In this document: positions 35,932-46,913 of the stretch, piece by piece
Layout of the letters: each line of letters begins with the position of its first letter
Position numbering within the stretch: the stretch's first letter is position 1
From: Owenia fusiformis
Taxonomy: Eukaryota; Annelida; Polychaeta; Sabellida; Oweniidae
DNA length: 64,000 bases
Direction: 5' to 3'
NCBI GenBank assembly: GCA_903813345.2
Contig: CAIIXF020000004.1
Span: 2,995,525 to 3,059,524, forward strand
Position numbers and translations under genes: made by a program
Notes under the pieces: generated by a model
Told to the model about the DNA's origin: nothing
What the model saw: only the letters and a program-made list of their open reading frames with translations
The model's database searches: none

Positions 35932-35937
35932 TTTATT
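35932..35937 (-). terminator. Poly(A) signal AATAAA of dolichol kinase
   Basis: Reverse strand AATAAA begins about 11 bases after the stop at 35948; implies a very short 3' UTR. Confidence 0.55.
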
Positions 35938-35947
35938 AATATGTCCA

Positions 35948-37681
35948 TCAAATGCATCTCAAAATAGTGTACATAAATATTGGAAGTACTAAATTATCAA
36001 TTTGTGATGTAAAAGCTTCAAGTAATGATGTACTTATAATCGCTATGGTTACCACAAGATATCTATAAATCCATAATGCACCATTTGGTAACAATGGCAT
36101 CAGTGTATCACCTAAAATTTGTGTTGTATTTCCAAATGAAATCCAACCACTATGAAGTAAAATTATCACAAAAATCCCTTGCAAAACTATAGCTGCTACT
36201 GTCCCCTCTACTGATTTTTTACTGTTTGGCCATTTTGTTTTTCCAAATTTTGTGCCAAATATTGAGGCAGTTGTGTCCCCTATTCCGATTGAGATAATTC
36301 CACTAAAAAGTGCAATAGGTGGCTCTGATTGTAGTTTTTGACTCAACCACAATGGGACAGCACAACCAATGAGAAGATAAATATGAGTCAGTATGACTAT
36401 ACCGCCATCTTTTTCATCCACAAATACTTGAAAAGCATTGTGAATTGCATCTCCAAATGGCCACACTCTTATAATACGTATACATTCCAGAACAATCACA
36501 ACAACTAATACACATGAGGTCGCAACAGAAAGCATTTTTGAGTCAACCAAAATTCCTGGTGTGAAAACGATGATTGCTAATATATGGAAGTATTTGCGGA
36601 TGATAGTTGAGCCTTTGTTTTTCGCAAAATTATAGCAGACAGTTGCAATAATGGCAGACACAGCTGAACACACAGCCCAATACAAGAATAAAAGTTGCCT
36701 GTGTGTCTCATCAGTTAAATATCTTAAAAGCCACATTAAAGGGTTTTGTTGCATCATATATCCTAGCAATATGGTTACTATAGCAATTAATGTAAACAAC
36801 AAAGGGTAAAATGCAAGTGTGAATTTTTTCATCCATTTTCCCAGCAAGTAGGATGTTACAGCTACTATAGCACCCCCTATTACTGCCAAGTTTGTAAAGA
36901 AAAATATTTCTTGATCTTCGTCCAATTTTCTAGGAATTGTATATGTTGTTGGATCAAACTTGGATAATTTGTAGACGACTGAAATCAAATAGATGGCAGC
37001 ACTTTGGGTGATGACTTCATTTTCACCAGATGTAAAACTTAATGGCAACAGTTGAGGAAGTTTCACACAGCTATATTGAAACACAACAAATATGATAAAA
37101 ACCAGCAATGTTTCCATGGTATCCAATCCAAACAAAAAACCTTGTTGTTGTATCAATGTAAATAATCCAATTGATTTCAATGATAATGTCTCGACTTTAA
37201 GGTGTGATAGAATCTTGTACATTAATATATTGTTTATAAAGGATATATGTAAGGTGTTTAATACACTTTTGTCATACAACCCATCTGTGATCATTACAAA
37301 TGGTAGAAGTAAGGTGCACCAATATCCTTGATCTCTTGATTTTCTCCATTGAAGATCATTAAGATTAATTGTCATACAAGTTGACAATTTGCTTGAGCAT
37401 CCCATAGCTGGATCACTCTTTGGAATAGATTTTTCCATAGTTTTACTTCTGTTTGGATTTTCATTGTTTGACTCTTCATTTTCTTTTAAATTACTATCCT
37501 CTATGGATATTGAAGAGGCACATATCCAAATGTATAACATGCACAAGGCTAGTGTAATCCATTCTAGTTTGAAGAAGACAGGGACTTCACTATAGTATCC
37601 CACCAAGAGTTGTTGCAATGTGATAATTACTGGAACTGTAATTACTGTTAATAGTTCCATGGTTTGTATTGTTTGTGACAT
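35948..37681 (-). CDS. DOLK: Dolichol kinase
   Basis: CTP-dependent phosphorylation of dolichol in the ER membrane, making the dolichyl phosphate needed for N-glycosylation, O-mannosylation and GPI anchors. The 577-residue single frame has more than ten hydrophobic segments, and is slightly longer than the human enzyme (538). The C-terminal CTP-binding signature is clear at about residues 465-500: SIGIGDTTASIFG followed by FGKTKWPNSKKSVEGT. RKYFHILAIIVFTPGI is a second family block, and TSLLEAFTSQIDNLVLP closes the catalytic part. Single-exon DOLK is usual in animals. The first Met (AATATGTC context) and one seven residues later are both possible starts. It is transcribed away from PEPCK, so the 37.7-38.4 kb interval may serve both. 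Confidence 0.95.
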   Translation of the reverse strand: MSQTIQTMELLTVITVPVIITLQQLLVGYYSEVPVFFKLEWITLALCMLYIWICASSISIEDSNLKENEESNNENPNRSKTMEKSIPKSDPAMGCSSKLSTCMTINLNDLQWRKSRDQGYWCTLLLPFVMITDGLYDKSVLNTLHISFINNILMYKILSHLKVETLSLKSIGLFTLIQQQGFLFGLDTMETLLVFIIFVVFQYSCVKLPQLLPLSFTSGENEVITQSAAIYLISVVYKLSKFDPTTYTIPRKLDEDQEIFFFTNLAVIGGAIVAVTSYLLGKWMKKFTLAFYPLLFTLIAIVTILLGYMMQQNPLMWLLRYLTDETHRQLLFLYWAVCSAVSAIIATVCYNFAKNKGSTIIRKYFHILAIIVFTPGILVDSKMLSVATSCVLVVVIVLECIRIIRVWPFGDAIHNAFQVFVDEKDGGIVILTHIYLLIGCAVPLWLSQKLQSEPPIALFSGIISIGIGDTTASIFGTKFGKTKWPNSKKSVEGTVAAIVLQGIFVIILLHSGWISFGNTTQILGDTLMPLLPNGALWIYRYLVVTIAIISTSLLEAFTSQIDNLVLPIFMYTILRCI

Positions 37682-38290
37682 ATTATTGCAAAGTGGTTTG
37701 GCGATCTAATAACAACGTAAATGTAAGATTGTTGAACTGCGAGCACAAATGATCACTTTGATTTTGGTTATAAATTTCAAATAGTTCAAGAGTTTGCATT
37801 ATAGGATTCGTAATAACCTCTATTTCTGGAATATATAGTGTAACCCTAGTTGGAGCACAAACCATGTCCATTTGAAATATTGGTTTGTCGATCTGGAAGT
37901 GTATCCAAATGCCTCCTTTCTAAACAAAACCATACTCCTACTTCTGTTGTAGCTTATCTGAAATAACAAAAGGAATGAAATTATTTTGCAATAAATTGTT
38001 GAGATGATGAAATGTTCAATATCAAAGTCTAACATGACAATAACTTGTGACTGACTGCATGCACATTTCCAGTAAACAATTTGTAAATATCAGAAAAATA
38101 TCTCCACTAAAACACCGAGTATTTTGAGAAGTGCACAAGCTAAAATCATGCAGTCTTTTCCAAAAGTAGCCTGAAGTATTCATACTCACCAAAATGTTTT
38201 CCGAATTATGATGCTTTCTCATTAATAGGGTGAATTAACGTTTTTAAATCGAGCTTATTTTGATCATTTTGAAGACTTTCTACTTCCGGT
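37682..38290. other. Upstream region of dolichol kinase
   Basis: Presumed 5' UTR and promoter of DOLK on the minus strand. No TATA box or certain splice site can be fixed; short ORFs here have no protein-like composition. Confidence 0.4.
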
Positions 38291-38299
38291 GTTGATTCC

Positions 38300-38440
38300 A
38301 GAGGGATTCCCCAAAACGTCACAAGTCACGTGGTGTTTTTGAAGAGTTCAAGCTGAAGGTCATAACAAGGTGCTCTTCGCAAGATCATTCGCTTGAAGGC
38401 AGTTATTGACGAAACGCTCGACTAGCTCATCTTGAATTGG
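38300..38440 (+). promoter_or_regulatory. Candidate promoter/first noncoding exon, perhaps of PEPCK
   Basis: ACGTCAC (38326-38332) resembles a CRE, CACGTG (38337-38342) is an E-box, and GAAGGTCATAAC near 38355 holds a nuclear-receptor half-site. A consensus donor TTG|GTAAGT has its GT at 38440-38441, as at the end of an untranslated first exon. cAMP/CREB and nuclear receptors control PEPCK in vertebrates. The assignment here is an inference; the next recognised exon is more than 7 kb away. Confidence 0.35.
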
Positions 38441-38441
38441 T

Positions 38442-40690
38442 AAGTAACATTTACCTTAATGTTTCTAACACAAATTAACGGCAAAATCAGCACATTTAAG
38501 AACACACTGTTTGCAAATCGGCATGAAAAACAATGCCGCAAATTCTGTAAACAACTCCCGAAACAAATAAAAATGTCACGTTTATCCCAGACAAATAAAT
38601 CAGAAATTTTAGACCGGTTTTATACACCATGAACTCTATTTTAACCGGTAAAAGTGGGGTACATTGACGTTATATTATATTTGCCTAGTTTGAGATATTT
38701 AGCTGTCACTGTCAGTTTTGAAATCAGAAGAATTTGACATTCAGTTTCAAATATTTGACCTTGATTGACTTCAAAGTTTCAGCTGTTGACAAAGGAATAT
38801 TTCTTGGTTGAATATTTTTATTTTATTGAATTTTGGTTCACTGCAAAAGTGTCAATCACTACTAATACTTCTTGGAATCCTTTACTTCCCTAGCAGTTTG
38901 ATATTATGGCATGAACGATTGCCAGGCATATTCCAGATCAATATACTGTATTCCAGTGGCCTCCAGTTCAGTCTCGTTCCAATTTGTTGATCTGTATGTT
39001 CTTGTCTTGCGTGCATAGAATAGAATAGAACAACACTTTATTTTTCAAAAGTAAAAAGATTATTGGCACTAGCTGTACGTATTCCTCAAAAATGATTTCT
39101 TAAGTTCATTGATGGGGGACATTTTGAAACTTGTTTTTTCAGAAGATGACCATAACTGTCCATGGCATTTCTTAAATCCTTTTCAAAAATTATGTATTTT
39201 TTTCGTCGTTCATTGACCTTACATTTAATATGTATGTATTCTGTAGTTCTCTTATGACCTTATATCAACTCAGTCAGTACTGTTGAGTACTTGAAAACAT
39301 GATTGTGTACATATGATAACTATTGACACGATAAAGACCAATACCATAAAGAGTATTAACGTTGGAGATATATATTCTGAATGTCAGGTTCTACAACTAC
39401 CGTTCACAGAACTATGACTTCAACTATATATGCACTGCAGGTTAAATTAGATGAAAAATTAAACATTTATCCTTCTATCCTTCTTATATTCGAATGTTGT
39501 TTCTGTCTCATTGAAAACATTCAATTCATATTCTCCTATTAAAGGCTATGAATGATCCATTTAAGGTTATAAGGACCTTTTAGCTTCAGTGCAAAGCTAG
39601 AGTCAGAGTGTTTGTAACCAATCAGATTTCAGGGTAACTACATAGCTACAATATCGGAGAGCTATAATTTATGAATTTTTTAACTACCACTATCAGGAAC
39701 TCTACAAACTAAATAGTGTTTCATTTACACTATGCTAACAAAAAGCGAGAAATGTTTTCATTTTAAGAGCAAGAAATTTCTCGTATGCTATTTCTATGAT
39801 AGGGGAAAAATGGAGCTCTCTAGAATTTATGTCTGCTTAAATTAGAACAGGAACAAAACACTTTAATTGTAGAACTCATTTGTTATCTGGCTTTGCATTC
39901 ATAAATAACCACAACATTGAGCTACCCTTTTAAATGAATCTTGAGATTTTGAAACATTTTTAGACAATTACAAAGGGCAGTTCTGGAAATTGATAAGGGT
40001 GTGAGTTTATGTTAGTAACCACAATTGTTTTTCTTATTTTAACATGAGTATACCAAACGGGGGGAGGGGGTGTTGGGGGGAGGTGCATGGGGTCTTTTTG
40101 AGCTAAGTTTACTCTCATGGATTTTGTTCATGGAATTTAAGGAAAATGAGATCAGAGGAAAAAAGAATTATGTGGAGAAGATCTTTTTAGATTTAGGAAA
40201 AAATTCTGGGTAATCATTAAGTTTAGAGTTATGTTAAAACATCCTAAATTTCAATTCAAATGAATCTTAGTAACTTCTAGATTTGGTCAGATACTCAATT
40301 TACTTTCAGGATATAAGTAAGTAGTGTAAAGAGAACATTTGCATGAATTTACATGTATACTCTTTCCTGCCTGTTAAAGTTTTGTAAATGATTAAACATT
40401 GTTGGCATTTTAATCGAAAACAATACCATTAAAACATGTATCTGATTTGACCTAAACTCTTCATTTTGATAAAACAAAAAACTGTGCTGCTAAGTAAACA
40501 CAACTAAGTATACAATCTTAGTAAAGTTTTCTGTTAATGATTCACCTTGTTCAGTTATAAGTGAATAATTTCAAGATTTTTTTTAAGAAATAGTCCTTTT
40601 GGGGGTCCATGTATTCATTTTCAAAGGAGAATTGGTTCCCAGACCTCCAACTTGATATTCAACCTTGACCTTGATCGACGACAACCTTGA
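38442..40690. other. Noncoding DNA, no feature recognised
   Basis: AT-rich; G-run near 40060. Short ORFs are unremarkable. Could be the first PEPCK intron if the exon ending at 38439 is real. Confidence 0.5.
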
Positions 40691-40699
40691 AAATGTCAT

Positions 40700-40895
40700 C
40701 ATTTCAATTTTGACATTGTAACCGATAAATTCATATTCAGCGATCCAAAAGATTTGAACTAATATTTTGATCACATCTTCTGTGTTGATTTTTTTGTTTG
40801 GAAATAAGACCAAAACTCGCGATTGAATTTCTAAATTGGAAAATGGCGGTTGCTTGATTTCTAAATTTGTGATCACGACATGACTCCATATATGG
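40700..40895. repeat. Dispersed repeat, copy 2
   Basis: Shares the ordered blocks AATAAGACCAAAACTCGC, GGAAAATGGCG and TCACGACATGAC with 11340-11640, same orientation. Confidence 0.55.
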
Positions 40896-41399
40896 CAGAA
40901 TATTAAGATGGAACCCTGGGAGCCAACCCTCCTTGACTCTTCTAGATTTTGAATTTTGTGTTCATATACTTTTAAAATCTATTTCAAAGTATAAAAGGTC
41001 TACCTAAATGCAATAATAAAAATGAACCTATATACATTTTATAAGAATATACTACATGTATATATAATTTCCCTCATCCAAAATTAAACAGTAACGTTGA
41101 TTATTTGGCCTTATGTTAGACTTTACGCAATATGACAAATCCTAATTCATAAATTCTTGTGAAGTGACAGTTAAATGTTTCAAACTCCTTTAAAATAACA
41201 TGAGATTTATTGACTACAGATAGATATGAAGAAATGTGGACCCTTTAGGGGACCATGTCAACAGCAAATGTTTGTGGGTCTAAAGTAAAATTTGTTTGGA
41301 ACTACATTTTTGTACTTTGAATCAAGAAAATAAGCAATTAAAGGACCTAATTGAAACAGAATTTGTAAAAATTGAAACATTTATATACATGTCCTTTTT

Positions 41400-42925
41400 A
41401 TGTCCCCACCACATAGTGTGGGGCCATATTGTCGGCCTAGGCGCGTCCGTCTGTCCGTCTGTCCGTCTGTCTGTCCGTCTGTCTGTCCGTACGTCCGGCA
41501 GTTTTCTCCAAAACCGCTACAGATATCACCTTCAAATTTTCAGGGATAACTTATGAGTGCATACAGATGTGGATGAAAAAAAATTAACTCGATACCTACT
41601 TCCTGTCGGCCATTTTGAAGTCAAATGCTAAAATCCTTGTCTGCAAACTTTAAGAAAAACTGCTTCACAGTTGCTTTTAAAACTTTAACATCTTGTTCAG
41701 CTCACTTCATTCTAGATCTGATTAGGTTTTGGACCTGCTAGCTCAGTCATGTCAGCCATTTTGAATGTCTTAAGAAAAGTTAGCGCGCGATAATACTTTG
41801 TATCATATTGAATGGTGTTTTTGAGTTTTCATACTTTAACTATTTAGTAGCTTTATAAATAATTTCAGATGTACTTTGCTGTAAAAGCCTACTTTATTGT
41901 TAACAGTAGTTATATGTGATAATTTTGTAAAAAGAAATCAGCAAAAACTCATAAGGACTTTTTTATTGTCGGCCATTTTGGATTTTTCGGTCCCAGAATG
42001 TCAAATTGAAGATTTTTCGGTCCTAAAATCTTGTCTGTGAAGTCTTGTCTGCGCGTTTTCAGGTGAACCGTTTGGTGGATTAATTTCAAATTTTCAGGGA
42101 TGATTCTTAGTATAAAAATCTAGATCTCATTAGTTTTTTGGCATTCTGGGTAAATGTCAAGGCAGCCATTTTGGATTTTCCGTCCTAAAATCTTGTCTGT
42201 AAAGTCTTGTCTACTCGTTTTCAGGTGAACCGTTTCGTAGATCAATTTCAAATTTTCAGGAATGATTCTTAGTATGAAAATCTAGAACTGATTAGTTTTT
42301 TTGCATTCTGGGTAAATGTCAAGGCAGCCATTTTGGATTTTCCGTCTTAAAATCTTGCCTGTAAAGTCTTGTCTACGCGTTTTTAGGAGAACGGTTTGAT
42401 AGATCAATTTCAAATTTTCAGGGATGATTCTTTGTATGAAAATCTACATCTGATTACTTTTTTTGCATTCTGCGTAAATGTTAAGGCAGCCATTTTGGAT
42501 TTTCTGTCCTAAAATCTTGTCTGTAAAGTCTTGTCTACCCGTTTTCAGGTGAACCGTTTGGTAGATCAATTTCATATTTTCAGGGATGATTCTTAGTATA
42601 AAAATCTACAAACAGATTAGTTTTTTGACATTCTGGGTAAATGTCAAGGCAGCCATTTTGGATTTTCCATCCTGAAATCTTGTCTGTAAAGTCTTGTTTA
42701 CATGTTTTCTGGTTAACTGTGTGACGGATCAATTTCAAATTTTCAGGGGTGGTTCTTAGTATGAAAATCTAGAACTGACTAAATTTTTGGCATTCTGGGT
42801 AAATTTTAAGGTGGCCACTTTGGATTTTCCGTCCTCAAATTGTGTTGGTAAAGTCTTGTCTACTCATTTTCAGGATAACCATTTCACGGGATCACCACTT
42901 GGTGGGGACATTTTGTACACATTTG
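41400..42925 (+). mobile_element. CCCCACCACATAGTGTGGGG repeat (family 3) with 180-bp tandem units
   Basis: Head: hairpin CCCCACCACATAGTGTGGGG, then CCATATTGTCGG and a GTCCGTCTG run. Tail: CACCACTTGGTGGGGACATT then TTGTAC. Inside, about five units of 160-185 bp contain GCCATTTTGGATTTTCCGTC, AAAATCTTGTCTGTAAAGTC and CAAATTTTCAGGGATGATTC. No transposase or reverse transcriptase frame. Confidence 0.75.
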
Positions 42926-43137
42926 TGTTCTTGTTGTATATTTTAGTTTGTTTTGTAGTTTAGCTATCATATCTGTGGCCTCTTATATTTTGATGCTTCT
43001 CTGCCATGTTATTTTCGGAAAAATTAACATGGCTGAAACTCCTTAAATTACAAAAGGCCACATTTATTCCTGCACATTATACATAACTATCTGAAATATA
43101 CAAAAGTTAGGACTTATACATATGTTTCCATTTTTAT

Positions 43138-45672
43138 GTCACCACCAAAAGTGGTGACATATTGTTATGGTCTCCGTTTTTTTTGCGACGGCGTCCGGCG
43201 GTTGGCGTCCGGCGGTTGGCGTCCGGCGTCTGTAACAATTTCTTACAACTTCCTATAACTTAACAAATACTGTTTAGACTGACTTCAATTTTTTTCTAAA
43301 TCATCTACATGTTCTCAGAAGTTCAAATCTGACTTTAGATTTGACATTTGACCTTCAATGACCTTCTCAAGGTCAAAAAGGTCTTTTTTTTCAACTTGCT
43401 TCACATTGACTAAATTTTTTTTCAAAATCATCTACATGTTCTCAGAAATTCAAATCTGACTTTAGATTTGACATTTGACCTTCAAATCTGACTTTAGATT
43501 TGACATTTGACCTTCAATGACCTTCTCAAGGTCAAAAAAGGTAAAAAAGGTCGGTTTTCAACTTGCTTCAAATTGACTAAATTTTTTTTTCAAAATCATC
43601 TACGTGTTCTCAGAAATTCAAATCTGACTTTAGATTTGACTTAAAATTTGACATTTGACCTTCAGTGACCTTCTCAAAGTCAAAAAAGGTCAAAAAGGTC
43701 TTTTTTTAACTTGCTTCAAATTGACTAAATTTTTTTTTCAAAATCATCTACATGTTCTCAGAAATTCAAATCTGACTTTAGATTTGACATTTGACCTTCA
43801 ATGACCTTCTCAAGGTCAAAAAAGGTCAAAAAGGTCTGTTTTCAACTTGCTTCAAATTGACTAAAAAAAATTTTCAAAATCATCTACGTGTTCTCAGAAA
43901 TTCAAATCTGACTTTAGATTTGACTTAAGATTTGACATTTGACCTTCAATGACCTTCTCAATGTCAAAAAAGGTCAAAAAGGTCTTTTTTCAACTTGCTT
44001 CAAATTGACTAAATTTTTTTTTCAAAATCATCTACATGTTCTCAGAAATTCAAATCTGACTTTAGATTTGACATTTGACCTTCAATGACCTTCTCAAGGT
44101 CAAAAAAGGTCAAAAAGGTATTTTTTCATCTTGCTTCAAATTGACTAAATTTTTTTTCAAAATCATCTACATGTTCTCAGAAATTCAAATATGACTTTAG
44201 ATTTGACATTTGACCTTCAATGACCTTCTCAAGGTCAAAAAAAGGTCAAAAAGGTCTTTTTTCAACTTGCTTCAAATTGACTAATTTTTTTTTTCAAAAT
44301 CAACTACATGTTCTCAGAAATTCAAATCTGACTTTAGATTTGACATTTGACCTTTAATGACCTTCTCAAGGTCAAAAAAGGTCAAAAAGGTCTGTTTTCA
44401 ACTTGCTTCGAATTGACTAAAAAAAAATTTCAAAATCATCTACGTGTTCTCAGAAATTCAAATCTGACTTTAGATTTGACTTAAGATTTGACATTTGACC
44501 TTCAATGACCTTCTCAATGTCAAAAAAGGTCAAAAAGGTCTTTTTTCAACTTGCTTCAAATTGACTAAATTTTTTTTTCAAAATCATCTACATGTTCTCA
44601 GAAATTCAAATCTGACTTTAGATTTGACATTTGACCTTCAATGACCTTCTCAAGGTCAAAAAAGGTCAAAAAGGTATTTTTTCATCTTGCTTCAAATTGA
44701 CTAAATTTTTTTTCAAAATCATCTACATGTTCTCAGAAATTCAAATATGACTTTAGATTTGACATTTGACCTTCAATGACCTTCTCAAGGTCAAAAAAGG
44801 TCAAAAAGGTCTTTTTTCAAATTGACTAATTTTTTTTTTCAAAATCAACTACATGTTCTCAGAAATTCAAATCTGACTTTAGATTTGACATTTGACCTTT
44901 AATGACCTTCTCAAGGTCAAAAAAGGTCAAAAAGGTCTGTTTTCAACTTGCTTCGAATTGACTAAAAAAATTTTCAAAATCATCTACGTGTTCTCAGAAA
45001 TTCAAATCTGACTTTAGATTTGACTTGAGATTTGACATTTGACCTGCAATAACCTTCTCAAAGTCAAAGAAGGTCAAAAAGGTCTTTTTTCAACTTGCTT
45101 CAAATTGACTAAATTTTTTTTTAAAATCATCTACGTGTTCTCAGAAATTCAAATCTGACTCTAGATTTGACATTTGACCTTCAATGACCTTCTCAATGTC
45201 AAAAAAGGTCAAAAAGGTATTTTTTCATCTTGCTTCAAATTGACTAAATTTTTTTTCATAATCATCTACATGTTCTCAGAAATTCAAATATGACTTTAGA
45301 TTTGACTTTTGATTTGACATTTGACCTTCAATGACCTTCTCAAGGTCAAAAAAGTTCAAAAAGGTCTTTTTTCAACTTGCTTCAAATTGACTAATTTTTT
45401 TTTCAAAATCATCTACATGTTCTCAGAAATTCAAATCTGACTTTAGATTTGACATTTGACCTTTAATGACCTTCTCAAGGTCAAAAAAGGTCAAAAAGGT
45501 CTGTTTTCAACTTGCTTCAAATTGACCAAATTTTTTTTTTCAAAATCATCTACATCTTTTCAGAAGTTCAAATTTGACTTTACAAGTTTTCAGAAATTCA
45601 AATCTGACTAGAGTTTGAACTCATAATATTGTGAGCAACTAGGTGGTGACATTTTGTCATGTTAATGCCTTG
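43138..45672 (+). mobile_element. GTGGTGACATATTG repeat (family 1), long copy with satellite interior
   Basis: Head GTCACCACCAAAAGTGGTGA then CATATTGTTATGG and GGCGTCCGGCGGTTGGCG repeats; tail TAGGTGGTGACATTTTGTCA. The interior, about 43280-45600, is a tandem array of roughly 17 units of about 140 bp, consensus blocks AAAATCATCTACATGTTCTC, AGAAATTCAAATCTGACTTT, TGACCTTCAATGACCTTCTC, AAGGTCAAAAAAGGTCA. Larger periods show that groups of units were copied together. No coding frame. Confidence 0.85.
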
Positions 45673-46689
45673 TTTCATATACTGTTGCAATATGGTCATT
45701 TGATTGCTTATTTTTTAAATTCAAAGTGGTTCCAAACATATACAATTTTACTGTACATTATATATAACATTGACATTGCAGCCTATACTTTGCCCATATT
45801 GCATGTACATATGTTTGAATAAAACTTGTATTTCAGCATAAAAATGGAACTTGGGATAGGAGATGACAAAAGTGTAGAGCAGGTATTGTATACTATAGTT
45901 ACCATGGCAACCTTTGCAACTGGCACTGTTACCATGGCAACCCTAGCACATTGCATCTAAATGAACACCCTTGTTTAATCACCCTGGTTACTATCTTTGC
46001 CTTTTAATTAGATGTATATTGACTGTAAAAGGCGAGAAAAAATCTTGTTTTTGGTCAACAGGCTTTAAAAATGGATCTGCCAGCAAGGCCAATTTTTTAA
46101 AATTATTTTTTGTTCAAAAATATAATGTCTCAAAATAATAAAAACCACCAAAATTATAACAAAATTGGTGTTTTTGTTTTGAAAATTAAAATGGACTAAT
46201 ATGGAAAAGAGATTTGAAGGGAACAGTTTTGTAAGTTTATGAACTGAGTTAAACATCTTCAAAATTTTTCACAAATGTACACTTTTTCAGGTCAACTCTT
46301 CACCTTTACATTTTTGCAACCCTCTAAATGACCAGAAACAACGCTTTATTCTTGGCCTTACATCATTTAAACTAAAACATCTTTGAAAACTCGCTTATTA
46401 TACATCTACATTCTACAAAGCTTTGTCTCATTGACCCACATTAAATTCTACGTAATACCGACATCGTTATCAGATTTTCATTTCATAATAAGGTGATAGT
46501 CACTTTGTTAATAAATAATTCCTGAAATCATTTTAACACTAGAGGCTATTAAAAAGCCCTCTCAAAGAGAATACACTATTTATAAGGGTGGATGGGTGAA
46601 GCAGTAAATGAAATAGTTTATATGAACAATTTAGTATGAGACTTTTGAGATGATCCCTAATGCCTCAATGGAACACATATTTACATTGT
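45673..46689. other. Noncoding DNA around a candidate PEPCK exon
   Basis: Apart from the candidate exon at 45837-45882 and a short ACCATGGCAACC direct repeat (45900-45945), nothing is recognised. Confidence 0.4.
45837..45882 (+). CDS. Candidate upstream coding exon of PEPCK
   Basis: Preceded by TATTTCAG and followed by CAG|GTATTG. ATG at 45844 opens MELGIGDDKSVEQ. Joined to an acceptor TTTTGTAG ending at 49586, the frame runs on through ten codons (YPYQQGETPG) into the Met at 49617. Frame agreement plus two splice signals make it plausible, but the evidence is short. Confidence 0.5.
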
Positions 46690-46913
46690 GGCATACACAA
46701 CCAATCTGCAACATTACTGTATGATACCGTTTTAGAAATGGTACTGTACGGTACCGTGAAATATGGTATTGTATGGATCATAGACTAAAACGGTACCATA
46801 CGGTACCGTGAACACTGAATGGCACTATACTCTAAGGGTACTGTACAGTACCATACTCTTAATGTACCATACGTTACCGTGACTCTAAAGTGCCGATTGG
46901 GGGTGTGAAAATG
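46690..46913. mobile_element. GGTACCGT palindrome-rich element with CACCCCCAATC end
   Basis: Left CACAACCAATCTGCAACATT, right GTGCCGATTGGGGGTGTG. The interior repeats CGGTACCGTG, TACTGTACAGTACC and similar self-complementary units. The same end type is seen at 19396. Confidence 0.55.

Noticed and set aside
40583-40876. 97-codon minus-strand ORF
   Set aside because: Overlaps a dispersed repeat also found at 11340-11640 where the frame is not kept.
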